A stretch of 64,000 nt of DNA from Bacteroidales bacterium (GTDB lineage: Bacteria > Bacteroidota > Bacteroidia > Bacteroidales > UBA4417), in the NCBI GenBank assembly GCA_016707785.1, contig JADJGZ010000053.1:1-64000 (forward strand), given 5' to 3'. A program made the translations under genes and the position numbers. Positions 38,342 to 47,094 of the stretch are shown piece after piece. Within the stretch, counting starts at the first letter, position 1, and each line of letters starts with the position of its first letter. Below the pieces are notes generated by a model. That model was not told the origin of the DNA. It did not search any database and saw nothing but the letters and a program-made list of their open reading frames with translations.

Positions 38342-39353
38342 TTTCTGGCAGGAGTTAAAAACACCCTTCCTGGTACTGGCACCCATGGAAGATGTCACCG
38401 ATACCGTATTTCGTGAGGTGGTGATGTCGGTATCCTCATCTGATGCCCTTCATGTATTGTTCACTGAATTTACCTCCACAGATGGCATGTGCCATGAGAG
38501 AGGACGCGACAAGGTGATGGAGCGGCTAATGGTAAACCAGAGCGAGCTGGAATTGCTGAAAGCAAGAAACATTAAACTGGTTGCACAAATCTGGGGTGGA
38601 GACCCTGAGAATTTCAGGAAGAGTGCAATGATGATTTCTGAAATGGGCGTTTTTGATGGGATCGATATTAATATGGGTTGTCCGGTTAAAAAAGTCGTTA
38701 AACAAAAAAGCTGTGCAAACCTTATCAATTACCCGGATCTGGCCGGGGAAATTATTCAGGCAACGTCTGAGGCCACTAAACTACCGGTAAGTGTGAAAAC
38801 GCGAATCGGTTTTAGTAGCATTAATACTGAGTCATGGATAGGTCACCTCCTGGAAGCCTCACCTAAGGCAATAACCATTCATGGCCGGACTAGGAAAATG
38901 ATGTCGAATGGTCCGGCCCTATGGGATGAGATTGGAAAAGCTGTAACTCTAAGAAATCAGATGAAAAGCCCGGTTACCATCATCGGGAATGGAGAGGTTG
39001 GCAGTTATGCTGATGCTATGAATCGCGTTCAGCAATATGGTGTTGATGGGGTGATGATTGGAACAGGTATCTTTCGAAACCCATGGTTATTTAATAAGGA
39101 ACCCATGGAAATATCGTGCAGGAATAGGGTTAGCCTGCTGCGTTTCCATATCAGCCTGTTCAGGGATACATGGGGAGATGGAAAGGATTATAATGTATTA
39201 AAACGATTTTATAAGATCTATCTGAATGGTTTCCCCGGTGCAGCCCATTGGAGAGATCAATTCATGAGGGCACACCATTATGACGATGTATTGATTTTGC
39301 TAAATTCATTGGAAAAAGAGGTGATTCATAATGAATCCATACCTTCTGGTTAG
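38334..39353 (+). CDS. tRNA-dihydrouridine synthase (first of two)
   Basis: 339 residues; FMN/NADPH-dependent reduction of uridine in the tRNA D-loop. Start FLVLAPMEDVTDTVFREVVM is the Dus FMN-binding strand; DINMGCPVKKVVKQKSCANL carries the catalytic Cys116; VKTRIGF, ITIHGRTRKMMSNGPALWDE and VIIGNGEV-like TIIGNGEVGSYADAM plus VMIGTGIFRNPWLF complete the TIM barrel. Divergent from the dusB-type protein at 41607-42584, and closest in pattern to DusB/DusC-like Bacteroidota paralogues. It overlaps trhO by 8 bases. Confidence 0.93.
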   Translation: MTNFWQELKTPFLVLAPMEDVTDTVFREVVMSVSSSDALHVLFTEFTSTDGMCHERGRDKVMERLMVNQSELELLKARNIKLVAQIWGGDPENFRKSAMMISEMGVFDGIDINMGCPVKKVVKQKSCANLINYPDLAGEIIQATSEATKLPVSVKTRIGFSSINTESWIGHLLEASPKAITIHGRTRKMMSNGPALWDEIGKAVTLRNQMKSPVTIIGNGEVGSYADAMNRVQQYGVDGVMIGTGIFRNPWLFNKEPMEISCRNRVSLLRFHISLFRDTWGDGKDYNVLKRFYKIYLNGFPGAAHWRDQFMRAHHYDDVLILLNSLEKEVIHNESIPSG

Positions 39354-39456
39354 TATTTATTTGAAGGATCTGATGCTAATACAAGAGGGGTTCCTGATTG
39401 CAGGAATAGCTGATGAGAATCTTATTTTTATATCTTCGTGATTCTTATAATTTCTC

Positions 39457-40116
39457 ATGGACCCAATTCATTCGATAAAAAACATCATTTTTGACCTGGG
39501 GGGCGTGCTTTTAAACATAGACCCGCTTCTTACCGTAAAGGCTCTTACCGATATGGGGGTGCAGGATATGATGGAAGTACACAAACGTTTAATGGCGGCT
39601 GAGGTATATCAACGTTTCGATTCAGGAAGAAGCACTCCAGATCAGTTCCGTGAAGATATTCGTCAAAATTGCGGTCTGCCTCTGAGTGATGAGCAGGTTG
39701 ATGAAGCCTGGAATGCTTTATTACTCGATTTTCCCGCTTCCAGGGTTAATATGATGCGTGAGATCTCTTCCAATTACAGGCTCTTTCTGCTTTCAAATAC
39801 CAATTCCATTCATTTCGAAACTTATACAGAAGCATTCCGGGCAACCCACGAGTTTGAAATGGAATCACTATTTGAACGCTTATTCCTTTCCTATGAACTG
39901 GATTCACATAAACCCGATCTGGAGATTTATTTACGTGTAATGCAAGCAGGCCAGTTTATTCCGGCTGAAACCCTCTTCATTGACGATTCGCTTGCCAATG
40001 CAGAAGCTGCAGTAAAAGCCGGGTGGGTCGCCTTCCATTTAAAAGAAGGGATGGAGGTTACAGAACTATTCAAAAACGGAAAACTCCGCACAGAGGCGGA
40101 GTTTCTTTTACCTTAG
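39457..40116 (+). CDS. HAD-superfamily hydrolase (YihX-like phosphatase)
   Basis: 219 residues. Motif I IIFDLGGVLLNID, an alpha-helical cap (residues about 20-85), motif II LFLLSNTN, motif III Lys in DSHKPDLEIY and motif IV TLFIDDSLANAEAA are all present. The second Asp of motif I is replaced by Gly (DLG), as in YihX/epoxide-hydrolase-N-like HADs. Substrate unknown; such enzymes often act on sugar phosphates. The last codons overlap a terminator hairpin. Confidence 0.9.
   Translation: MDPIHSIKNIIFDLGGVLLNIDPLLTVKALTDMGVQDMMEVHKRLMAAEVYQRFDSGRSTPDQFREDIRQNCGLPLSDEQVDEAWNALLLDFPASRVNMMREISSNYRLFLLSNTNSIHFETYTEAFRATHEFEMESLFERLFLSYELDSHKPDLEIYLRVMQAGQFIPAETLFIDDSLANAEAAVKAGWVAFHLKEGMEVTELFKNGKLRTEAEFLLP
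40081..40110. terminator. Bidirectional terminator inside the 3' end of the HAD gene
   Basis: AAACTCCGC at 40081-40089 and GCGGAGTTT at 40096-40104 form a 9-bp stem with a 6-base loop; TCTTTTA follows on the plus strand and TCCGTTTTT on the minus strand. It lies within the last codons of the HAD gene and 30 bases beyond the NtrC-type gene's stop, so it can serve both convergent genes. Confidence 0.7.
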
Positions 40117-40133
40117 GCAAGGTACACGCGTAA

Positions 40134-41486
40134 TTAAGACAGATCTCCTTCTTCGTCTTTCATCATCCTATAAATGGTTGTCTTACCAATATTGAGTTTA
40201 TCAGCTACAAGACGTACTTTATTATCGTATTTATGCAGGTAATGCTTAATAATCATCTTGATATATTCATCAAGTGTTGCTTCACCAGTCTGAAAGTCAA
40301 TCATTGAACTGGTATTCGACAATTTGATATCATCTGCATGAATGGTATTGGTATTTGTCATTACAGCAGAAAGTTCCATGATAGCCTTTAACTCGCGCAC
40401 ATTACCAGGGAATGGGTATTTGCGTAGTTTTTCAAGTGATTCTGCTGAGATGGTAAGCTTGGGCAAAGTGTTTTTCTGACAAAATTCATCCACGAAAAAC
40501 CTGGCTAGCAGGAAGAGGTCGTTGCCTCTTTCACGTAAAGGAGGAAGCATAATAGGTAACCCTAATAAACGATAGTAGAGGTCCTCGCGGAAATTACCCT
40601 TTTTAACTTCATCCATCAGGTTCTTATGGGTAGCAACGATTACCCTGACATCCAGTTTAATCGATTTACTGGAACCCACCCTGTTTAATTCTTCTTCCTG
40701 GAGAACCCTTAACAGCTTCGATTGCATATTAAGGTCCATATCTCCAATTTCATCAAGGAAGATCGTACCGTGGTTCGCTTCTTCAAACCTGCCAATTCGT
40801 TGGGCATGTGCACCGGTAAAGGAGCCTTTCTCATGTCCGAACATCTCACTTTCAATCAGTTCCCGGGGAATAGCAGTAACATTAACCGCTACGAAAGGCT
40901 TATTATGCCTTTTGGAATTATAATGTATAGCCTTGGCAACCAATTCCTTTCCTGTACCGGTATCACCCTGTATGGAAACTGAAATATTGGTCTTTGTGGC
41001 TTTTTCAATCAGGTTAAAGACAGCATGCATGGCAGGACTGTCCCCTTTTATGAGATTACTGTACTGGTATTTCTTGCCGATTTCTTCTTCGAGGCGGGAA
41101 ATGCGCTGTTTCAGGTTGAAGTTACTCTTAATGTTACGCATGACCGACCATAGTCGTTCCTTTGTATCCGGATCTTTCAGCACATAGTCATAGACCCCTT
41201 TCTTCAGCAATTCAACGGCTGTCGAAATATCCTGCTGGCCTGAAACGATAACGACAGGCAGTTCAGGATCAAATTCCCGGATCTTTTTAAGTACATCAAA
41301 CCCGCTCATATCAGGCAGGTTAAAGTCGAGGGAAATGACAGACGGGTTTTTATACAGATTTGCCAATAACTCCTTCCCTGTAGCGAAAATGGTAACTTCA
41401 TAGTCGGGATTCTGGGAAAGATGGTATGACAGAATCCTGGCATACATCTGGTCATCCTCTACTATGAATATCTTGAAGGCTTCCAC
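40134..41486 (-). CDS. Sigma-54-dependent response regulator, NtrC family
   Basis: 450 residues, GTG start at 41486 (MEAFKIFIVEDDQMYARILS). Receiver domain with acidic pair ED at 10-11 and phospho-acceptor Asp54 (SLDFNLPDMSG); AAA+ domain with Walker A GDTGTGKE at 174-181, the sigma-54 contact loop GSFTGA at 221-226 (Ala to Ser in the usual GAFTGA), Walker B FLDEIG and the VREL-type arginine region NVRELKAIM; C-terminal Fis-type HTH (VRLVADKLNIGKTTIYRMMK). It activates RpoN promoters when phosphorylated. No histidine kinase is adjacent, so its partner lies elsewhere. Confidence 0.95.
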   Translation of the reverse strand: MEAFKIFIVEDDQMYARILSYHLSQNPDYEVTIFATGKELLANLYKNPSVISLDFNLPDMSGFDVLKKIREFDPELPVVIVSGQQDISTAVELLKKGVYDYVLKDPDTKERLWSVMRNIKSNFNLKQRISRLEEEIGKKYQYSNLIKGDSPAMHAVFNLIEKATKTNISVSIQGDTGTGKELVAKAIHYNSKRHNKPFVAVNVTAIPRELIESEMFGHEKGSFTGAHAQRIGRFEEANHGTIFLDEIGDMDLNMQSKLLRVLQEEELNRVGSSKSIKLDVRVIVATHKNLMDEVKKGNFREDLYYRLLGLPIMLPPLRERGNDLFLLARFFVDEFCQKNTLPKLTISAESLEKLRKYPFPGNVRELKAIMELSAVMTNTNTIHADDIKLSNTSSMIDFQTGEATLDEYIKMIIKHYLHKYDNKVRLVADKLNIGKTTIYRMMKDEEGDLS

Positions 41487-41606
41487 AGCAATTTATTTTA
41501 TCTGTTTATTTCCCAAAACCGAAAAGGTAATAAATTTTTGAATAAAAAGGTCAAATGCTCAAAAATGAACTTACTTTTCCATTTTGGAATAATCTGTACC
41601 GGGAGT

Positions 41607-42584
41607 TTATGAAATCCCATTTTCTTTCAAAGAGAGGAGTAATTCTTCAATTTCGGCAAAGGATTCCAAAGTCAGCAGTTTCATTTTAATTTGCTTGAAA
41701 TTGGGAATTGCTTTAAAATACCCTGAATAATGTTTTCTCATTTCCAACATGGCAGTCCGTTCCGGCTTTCGGGTTAAGGATAGCCTGATATGTCTGAGAC
41801 ACACATCTACCCTTTCATTTAACGCAGGAATATCGGGAATTGTTCCTGAAACTGAGTAGGATTTGATATCCCTGAAGATCCAGGGGTTTCCAATAGCACC
41901 TCTGCCTATCATAACTGCATCCACTCCATAAGTATTTCTCATACTGAAGGCGATTCCGGCACTGGTCACATCTCCATTCCCTATTACCGGGATTATCATG
42001 CGTGGATTGTTCTTTACTTCCCCTATCAGTGTCCAGTCAGCAGTACCAGTGTACATCTGGGCACGCGTCCTTCCATGGATTGTAATGGCTTTGATTCCAA
42101 CATCCTGAAGTCTTTCTGCTATATCTACGATGTTCTTGTTTTTTTCATCCCACCCTAACCTTGTTTTCACCGTTACGGGTAATTTTACCGCATTAACAAC
42201 TGCCTGGGTAATCTTTACCATTTTGGGGACATCATTCATTAGGGCGGCACCAGAGCCTTTCATAGCGATTTTTCGGACAGGGCATCCAAAATTGATATCA
42301 ATAAGTTCCGGTTGGGCTTCTTCAGCCATCATGGCGGCTCTCATCATAGCTTCCGGGTCATTGCCAAAGATCTGGATCCCAATGGGTCGTTCCATTTCTT
42401 TAAATTCCAGTTTCCTGTAGCTTTTTGCAACTTCCCTGACAAGAGCCTCGGAAGAGATAAATTCAGTATACACCAGATCAGCACCGAAGGTTTTACATAC
42501 CTGGCGAAATGCCGAATCAGTGATATCTTCCAGTGGAGCCAGTAATACCGGGAAATCCCCTAAATCATTTTTACCTATTATCAT
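41607..42584 (-). CDS. dusB: tRNA-dihydrouridine synthase B
   Basis: 325 residues from ATG 42584 (MIIGKNDLGDFPVLLAPLED); an upstream TTG adds only four residues. FMN barrel with catalytic Cys101 in DINFGCPVRKIAMKGSGAAL, VKTRLGWDEKNKNIVDIAE, ITIHGRTRAQMYTGTADWTL and VIGNGDVTSAGIAF. This matches the DusB/NifR3 branch found in nearly all Bacteroidota. It lies alone, 120 bases behind the NtrC-type regulator, with its own TAnnTTTG box about 107 bases upstream. Confidence 0.94.
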   Translation of the reverse strand: MIIGKNDLGDFPVLLAPLEDITDSAFRQVCKTFGADLVYTEFISSEALVREVAKSYRKLEFKEMERPIGIQIFGNDPEAMMRAAMMAEEAQPELIDINFGCPVRKIAMKGSGAALMNDVPKMVKITQAVVNAVKLPVTVKTRLGWDEKNKNIVDIAERLQDVGIKAITIHGRTRAQMYTGTADWTLIGEVKNNPRMIIPVIGNGDVTSAGIAFSMRNTYGVDAVMIGRGAIGNPWIFRDIKSYSVSGTIPDIPALNERVDVCLRHIRLSLTRKPERTAMLEMRKHYSGYFKAIPNFKQIKMKLLTLESFAEIEELLLSLKENGIS

Positions 42585-42690
42585 CTTCCTTTTCAACTTC
42601 AGCTTTGCTACAATTAACAGGAGGGTATACCTATATATTGTAACATTCCTTTTCTTTTAAAATGTGGTACAGAGAATTTCAATCTGCCTG

Positions 42691-42698
42691 CAAAAGTA
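42691..42698 (-). promoter_or_regulatory. Bacteroidota -7 element for dusB
   Basis: Minus strand TACTTTTG (TAnnTTTG), 107 bases upstream of the dusB ATG. Confidence 0.35.
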
Positions 42699-42736
42699 AT
42701 TCAAGTAATCATAGCATCCCAATAGATAGCAATTGC

Positions 42737-42744
42737 TATTTTTG
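42737..42744 (+). promoter_or_regulatory. Bacteroidota -7 element that decides the CPBP protease start
   Basis: TATTTTTG matches TAnnTTTG. Transcription would start near 42751, after an in-frame TTG at 42733 but before the ATG at 42763, which supports the ATG as the true start of the next gene. Confidence 0.5.
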
Positions 42745-42762
42745 TTGTCTAGAATTCTCCGG

Positions 42763-43692
42763 ATGATTATAGGTCTTCTTTCCCATTTGTCACATGCAGG
42801 CAAGCTAGCCTTATTGGTAATCCTGCTTCTAAGCTTTCTACTGTTTTCGACACTACTGGGTTACCTGATCCTCATGCCCTATTTCGGGGTGAACATCCTG
42901 GAGATATTAACCACCCCCGACTATACAGATACCAAGGTGGTAAATGGCTTAAAATTCCTGCAGATTCTTAATATGTCAGGAGGCTTATTACTTCCTTCCA
43001 TATTGTATCTCCTTTTAACTGAAAAAAAGCCGCTGGAAAATCTTGGGATGCGCACGCCCCAAGCCGTTGGTATAATCCTTGCAACCCTCACAATATTCAT
43101 TGCTGCACAACCCTTAATAGGGTTCACCAATGAATTGAATGCCCGGATGGAACTACCCGCATTCATGTCAGGACTTGAGTCATGGATGCGGCAAATGGAA
43201 TCCCAGGCTGAAGAAGTAACATTAGCCTTTCTTTCAACTACTTCATTCCCGGGGTTTTTACTAAATGTATTTATGATAGCCATTTTGCCGGCGATCAGTG
43301 AAGAGTTGTTATTCAGGGGAGTGCTGGCCCGATTGTTTCACAACTGGACAAACAATATCCATTGGGCTGTTTTTCTTTCTTCATTCGTTTTTGCAGCCAT
43401 TCATATGCAATTCTTTGGGTTTTTGCCACGATTCCTTTTAGGGGCCGGATTAGCCTACCTTTTCTTTTTCACAGGGAATCTATGGTTGCCCATACTGGCC
43501 CATTTTATAAATAATTTCATAACGGTGCTGGTTGAATATCTTTTCCGGCAAAAACTGATCGGTATCAGTGCCGAAGAGTTTGGCTGGGCAGATAATGTAT
43601 ATGTTATTTTATCCAGTCTTGTGCTGGTTGGAATACTCGCTATTTACATCCGGACAAAGGGCAGAGTAGCAGCGATAAATACAAATAGTTAG
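42763..43692 (+). CDS. CPBP-family intramembrane glutamic protease
   Basis: 309 residues from ATG 42763 (MIIGLLSHLSHAGKLALLVI). About eight membrane helices. The Abi/CPBP (Rce1-like) motifs are present: EELLFRGVL (motif 1 with the EE pair and Arg), FVFAAIHMQFFGFLPRFLLG (motif 2 with His) and PILAHFINN (motif 3 with His). Such proteases process lipidated or small membrane proteins, or protect from self-made peptides; no bacteriocin gene is adjacent. An intact, single-gene unit. Confidence 0.92.
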   Translation: MIIGLLSHLSHAGKLALLVILLLSFLLFSTLLGYLILMPYFGVNILEILTTPDYTDTKVVNGLKFLQILNMSGGLLLPSILYLLLTEKKPLENLGMRTPQAVGIILATLTIFIAAQPLIGFTNELNARMELPAFMSGLESWMRQMESQAEEVTLAFLSTTSFPGFLLNVFMIAILPAISEELLFRGVLARLFHNWTNNIHWAVFLSSFVFAAIHMQFFGFLPRFLLGAGLAYLFFFTGNLWLPILAHFINNFITVLVEYLFRQKLIGISAEEFGWADNVYVILSSLVLVGILAIYIRTKGRVAAINTNS

Positions 43693-43891
43693 GGTTCATT
43701 TCCGGGAACTACAAGAATTTGCCTTGTTTAAAGCGGGTATGAGGCTGCATCCAGTTTATAATCAGTCCATCACCATTAGTCTGCAGACTTTTCCACATAG
43801 CGTGTGGCAAGGAATCAAAGATCTAAGAACCCTGGCCAGTAGGAAGAGAAAGCGTTTTATCTTTATACAGCGACTGGATCAATTCATACAT

Positions 43892-43923
43892 AAAAAAAAC
43901 CGCTTCGGACAGGAAGCGGTTTT
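43892..43923 (-). terminator. Terminator of the ExbB-ExbD operon
   Basis: Read on the minus strand: AAAACCGCTTC, a short loop, GAAGCGG and then eight Ts (43892-43899 on the plus strand are As). It lies 30 bases past the stop codon of the last operon gene at 43953. The stretch from 43693 to 43891 contains no convincing gene; a 67-codon plus-strand frame there has no supporting feature. Confidence 0.8.
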
Positions 43924-43952
43924 CTGATTTTAATACAATGTATTATTCTTTC

Positions 43953-44408
43953 TTAGCAGCCTTTACGTGTGGAGTAATTAATTTTAAAAGCACCGGCTTT
44001 TCTTAATTCCTGCTTCACATCTGTAACAACACCCATTCTTGTTTCCATATCCACTTTAAGAGCGGTAGTGATGAAGTTCTTTTCAGATTCATCGCGGGAA
44101 GCTCTTTCCGATTGAACAAATGCTTGAATGTCGCCAACAGATGCGAAAGCATTATTTAACTGGATGCGGGATTCGTTACCAAGTACGGATTTTCTGGGCT
44201 GACCAATATAGATATAGCTGACCAAAGATTTCTTTTCCAGTTTCTGGATTTCGGTAGCCATTGGAGGAACTAGTTTTACCTGAAGGGTAACTTCACGGAT
44301 GGTAGTGATAACCATGAAGAAGAACAGGAACATAAAGATAATGTCGGACATGGAACCAGTATTGATTCCGGGAACTGTACGTCCACCTTTTTTCTTAAAA
44401 CGTGCCAT
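43953..44408 (-). CDS. ExbD/TolR-family protein (second copy)
   Basis: 151 residues: short cytoplasmic N-terminus MARFKKKGGRTVPGINTGSM, one membrane helix with the proton-path Asp (GSMSDIIFMFLFFFMVITTI, Asp23), then a periplasmic domain with VTDVKQELRKAGAFKINYST at the end. Works with the ExbB-like proton channel to energise an outer-membrane or gliding-type process. Its ATG overlaps the stop of the upstream exbD-like gene by one base (TAATG). Confidence 0.92.
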   Translation of the reverse strand: MARFKKKGGRTVPGINTGSMSDIIFMFLFFFMVITTIREVTLQVKLVPPMATEIQKLEKKSLVSYIYIGQPRKSVLGNESRIQLNNAFASVGDIQAFVQSERASRDESEKNFITTALKVDMETRMGVVTDVKQELRKAGAFKINYSTRKGC

Positions 44409-44983
44409 TATTTGGTCCCTCCTATATTTTCAGGTTCTGCTTCTGAAATAGCGACTGGAACAGCTTTAGATACAGCATCGATATAATCGGAATTTGTCAA
44501 ATCTTTGAATTTGACCCCATATCTTTGCCTTGACAGTTCATCACGTAATTCATTTACAGCAGCGGTAAGTTCGTTTTGCACCTGAATGTACATATCATAA
44601 GAAGTTCCCCTGTCGTTTTTCAGTGAAATAATTCCTTTAGAGACTTTAACTGTACCAAGGTTATTGATGGTTTTCTCTTCCATTTCCGGAAGATCCTGCT
44701 TGTTGGTTGGATTGGAAAGGAATTCCTTGGCTGTAGATCTAAGTTGGGAAATATCAATTTCAATTCCTTGAACTAAGAGTCTGTCACTCTTATTTACAAG
44801 AACTTTCATCACATTTCGTGTTTTCACTTCAGGAATAGGAGCAAGCGGATCCGGTGGAGGAGGCAATTTCCTGGTGATACCCAAATCTGTATTGATAGAT
44901 GATGTCAACAAGAAGAAGGTGAGCAGCAGGAAAGAGATATCCGCCATAGATGCTGTACTAATATCTGCTGATCTCTTTGACAT
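44408..44983 (-). CDS. ExbD/TolR-family protein (first copy)
   Basis: 191 residues, MSKRSADISTASMADISFLL with the membrane helix and the proton-path Asp15 in SMADISFLLLTFFLLTSSIN, then a proline-rich stretch LPPPPDPLAPIPEVK spanning the periplasm and a folded C-terminal domain. Tandem exbD genes behind one exbB are the usual Bacteroidota arrangement; energy goes to TonB-linked SusC transporters (inference). Confidence 0.93.
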   Translation of the reverse strand: MSKRSADISTASMADISFLLLTFFLLTSSINTDLGITRKLPPPPDPLAPIPEVKTRNVMKVLVNKSDRLLVQGIEIDISQLRSTAKEFLSNPTNKQDLPEMEEKTINNLGTVKVSKGIISLKNDRGTSYDMYIQVQNELTAAVNELRDELSRQRYGVKFKDLTNSDYIDAVSKAVPVAISEAEPENIGGTK

Positions 44984-45003
44984 AAAGATGGTGTTTAATC
45001 GGT

Positions 45004-45330
45004 TTATTTAAACCATTTAATCACAACTGAATAGAGAGTAATCCCTATGACAGAAGCAAAAATTATATATGTACTTATTAGTCCGGCTCCGATTAATTTG
45101 GAAGCACTAGGGCTGATCTGCATTTTCTCATAGAATGGACCTTGATCTGCAGGTGAGATCAGGTAAGAGATCAGAAAGATAGCAACCAAAGCAATAACCC
45201 CAAAGAGAGTAGCTTTTGTATTTTTCGCATCTCCCTTTACCATACTATATATCGGGAAAAGCAAAAGTGCAGCTGCAGCAATAAAAAACGCAAGATAGGC
45301 TACATATAGCCCAATATCTATCATATTCAT
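45004..45330 (-). CDS. Small membrane protein of the ExbB-ExbD operon
   Basis: 108 residues (MNMIDIGLYVAYLAFFIAAA) with three predicted membrane helices at about 6-28, 37-58 and 80-104. Unnamed, but I recall the same small integral protein between exbB and exbD genes in many Bacteroidota. 5 bases after the exbB stop and 20 before exbD, so co-transcribed. Role unknown; perhaps assembly of the channel. Confidence 0.8.
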   Translation of the reverse strand: MNMIDIGLYVAYLAFFIAAAALLLFPIYSMVKGDAKNTKATLFGVIALVAIFLISYLISPADQGPFYEKMQISPSASKLIGAGLISTYIIFASVIGITLYSVVIKWFK

Positions 45331-45335
45331 AGCTC

Positions 45336-46157
45336 TTAGTTTTTAGCGTTCTTATTCTTTACCAGGATATCCATAAAACTGATGGATGCGTCTTCCATGG
45401 TATTAACGATCGACTCAACTTTCGATACCAGGTAGTTGTAAATAACCTGAAGGATAATAGCAACGATAAGACCAAATACAGTAGTTAACAGAGCCACTTT
45501 CATACCACCGGCAACAACGGTTGGAGAAATATCACCGGCAGTTTCAATAGCATCGAAAGCCTGAACCATCCCTACAACTGTACCAAGGAACCCGAGCATG
45601 GGTGCAAGTGCGATAAACAGCGTAATCCAGGTAAGATTGGTTTCAAGTCGGGCCATCATTACACCCCCATAGGAAATAATTGATTTTTCAACAATTTCAA
45701 TACCTTCACTGTAACGATCAAGTCCCTGGAAGAAGATAGAAGCAACAGGTCCGCGGGTATTCTTACAAACATCTTTAGCAGCTGTAACGCCATTGGTCTG
45801 AAGTTCTGATTCAACTTTTTCAAGTAGCTTGGTGGTATTGGTTGTAGCCATATTCAGATAAATAATACGCTCAATACAGAGACCAAGTCCAATGATAAGG
45901 CAAAGTAGAATTGGAGCCATCCAGCCGGCACCCCCTTCAATAAACTTCGACTTCAGCATTTGATGAAAAGATTTTGATTCCTGGGCAGGTGCAGTTTCTG
46001 GTTCTGCAACAGGAGCAACAGCTGTATCAGCTGACGGAGTAACAGAATCAACAGTAGTTGCTGTTTGAGCAGGCTGTGCCTGATCCTGGGCAAATACAAC
46101 ACTCGACAGACAGGTTAGCATAACTGCTAATGACAAGAAAGCGATCAATTTTTTCAT
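45336..46157 (-). CDS. MotA/TolQ/ExbB proton-channel protein
   Basis: 273 residues. Unusual in beginning with a signal peptide (MKKLIAFLSLAVMLTCLSSV ... FAQ) and an Ala/Pro/Thr-rich periplasmic segment to about residue 60, then the ExbB core: first membrane helix after GWMAPILLCLIIGLGLCIER, and the conserved pair in ETNLTWITLFIALAPMLGFL and GTVVGMVQAFDAIETAGD, the latter the MotA/ExbB signature. Proton flow through it drives the two ExbD partners. First gene of a four-gene operon. Confidence 0.93.
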   Translation of the reverse strand: MKKLIAFLSLAVMLTCLSSVVFAQDQAQPAQTATTVDSVTPSADTAVAPVAEPETAPAQESKSFHQMLKSKFIEGGAGWMAPILLCLIIGLGLCIERIIYLNMATTNTTKLLEKVESELQTNGVTAAKDVCKNTRGPVASIFFQGLDRYSEGIEIVEKSIISYGGVMMARLETNLTWITLFIALAPMLGFLGTVVGMVQAFDAIETAGDISPTVVAGGMKVALLTTVFGLIVAIILQVIYNYLVSKVESIVNTMEDASISFMDILVKNKNAKN

Positions 46158-46226
46158 GGTAATTTCTATTGATTTTTTTTGTTTCGGTGGATTACTTTAA
46201 GTTGTATTAATATCTGTAAAAAGAGC

Positions 46227-46313
46227 GGAGAGCATGGGATTCGAACCCATGAAGCCCTTTTGGAGCTTACACACTTTCCAGGCGTGCGCCTTCGACCACT
46301 CGGCCAACTCTCC
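46227..46313 (-). tRNA. tRNA-Ser(GGA)
   Basis: On the minus strand an 87-base cloverleaf reads GGAGAGTTGGCCGAGTGGTC at its 5' end (acceptor and D-arm), with an anticodon loop CTGGAAA giving anticodon GGA, a long variable arm (type II, as in Ser) and the T-arm GGGTTCGAATCCC; the 3' end closes with CTCTCC pairing to GGAGAG. No CCA is encoded. Confidence 0.96.
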
Positions 46314-46534
46314 AATATTTTAGGTGCATCTACCTGTATGTCAGGACACGGTTCACCAAACGGAGCGCTAAATTACAAAAAAATATTACAAACTGATTTT
46401 CTACGAAATATTTATGCAAACCATATTCATTATAAACAGCAGTACCGACAACATTTTAAAGGATTCTCAGACAAATTTTATCCAAATGTTTAACAATTTT
46501 CTTATTAATTATTATAACGTATTAAACAATTATC

Positions 46535-46542
46535 TATATTTG
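46535..46542 (+). promoter_or_regulatory. Bacteroidota -7 element for the Fur-type gene
   Basis: TATATTTG (TAnnTTTG), 48 bases before the ATG, immediately upstream of the inverted repeat at 46554, which would therefore sit at the transcription start and block it when bound. Confidence 0.55.
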
Positions 46543-46553
46543 TATATTCTTAA

Positions 46554-46570
46554 ATAAGAATAATTCTTAT
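46554..46570. promoter_or_regulatory. Fur/PerR-box-like operator
   Basis: A perfect 8-1-8 inverted repeat, ATAAGAAT-A-ATTCTTAT, AT-rich like known Fur/PerR boxes, 20 bases before the Fur-type gene's start. Autoregulation by the encoded protein is likely but inferred. Confidence 0.55.
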
Positions 46571-46589
46571 ATAATATTAATTAATAATT

Positions 46590-47018
46590 ATGGCTATTGA
46601 ACTTCGCAATAAACTGGTAGCAAAGGGATTAAAAGTCACACCTCAGCGACTTGTGATTCTGGAAGCAATCATTCAACTGCATAATCATCCTACTGCTGAG
46701 CATATCCTTGAATACATCAGGAAAAATCATCCGAATATAGCAACCGGTACACTTTATAAGGTATTGGATACCCTTTCGGAAAAAGGGCTTATCCTAAAAG
46801 TGAAAACCGACAGGGATATCATGAGATATGATGCTGTTACTGAGTCTCATCATCACTTATATTGTGCCGAATCCGACAGGATTGAGGATTATTTTGATGA
46901 AGATTTAAATCAACTGTTAGATAGGTACTTCTCTGAAAAAGGCATCAATGGATTTAATATCAGGGACATAAAACTACAGATCATTGGAAATTTTGAGGAA
47001 CAGAAAGAAGGAATATAA
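46590..47018 (+). CDS. Fur-family metal/peroxide regulator
   Basis: 142 residues. Winged-helix DNA-binding part LKVTPQRLVILEAIIQLHNH, then ATGTLYKVLDTLSEKGLILK, and the metal site ESHHHLYCAESDRIEDYF. The first Cys of the usual CxxC Zn site is kept (YCAES) but the second is Ser, so no structural-Zn CxxC pair is present. PerR-like peroxide sensing is suggested by the ferritin and peroxiredoxin genes directly downstream, but Fur or Zur are not excluded. A -7 box and a palindrome precede it. Confidence 0.88.
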   Translation: MAIELRNKLVAKGLKVTPQRLVILEAIIQLHNHPTAEHILEYIRKNHPNIATGTLYKVLDTLSEKGLILKVKTDRDIMRYDAVTESHHHLYCAESDRIEDYFDEDLNQLLDRYFSEKGINGFNIRDIKLQIIGNFEEQKEGI

Positions 47019-47094
47019 TATTCAAGCCCGGATAATTATTGAATTAAAACAATGCGCCTGAAAACAATAATTTATAAACAAAAAACAATCAATT

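Noticed and set aside
43724..43927. Plus-strand frame of 67 codons
   Set aside because: Overlaps the terminator hairpin of the ExbB operon and has no recognisable features.
46179..46493. Plus-strand open frame of 104 codons
   Set aside because: It is the reverse reading of tRNA-Ser and its flanks; the GIRTHEALLELTHF type of peptide is a known false translation of tRNA-Ser genes.
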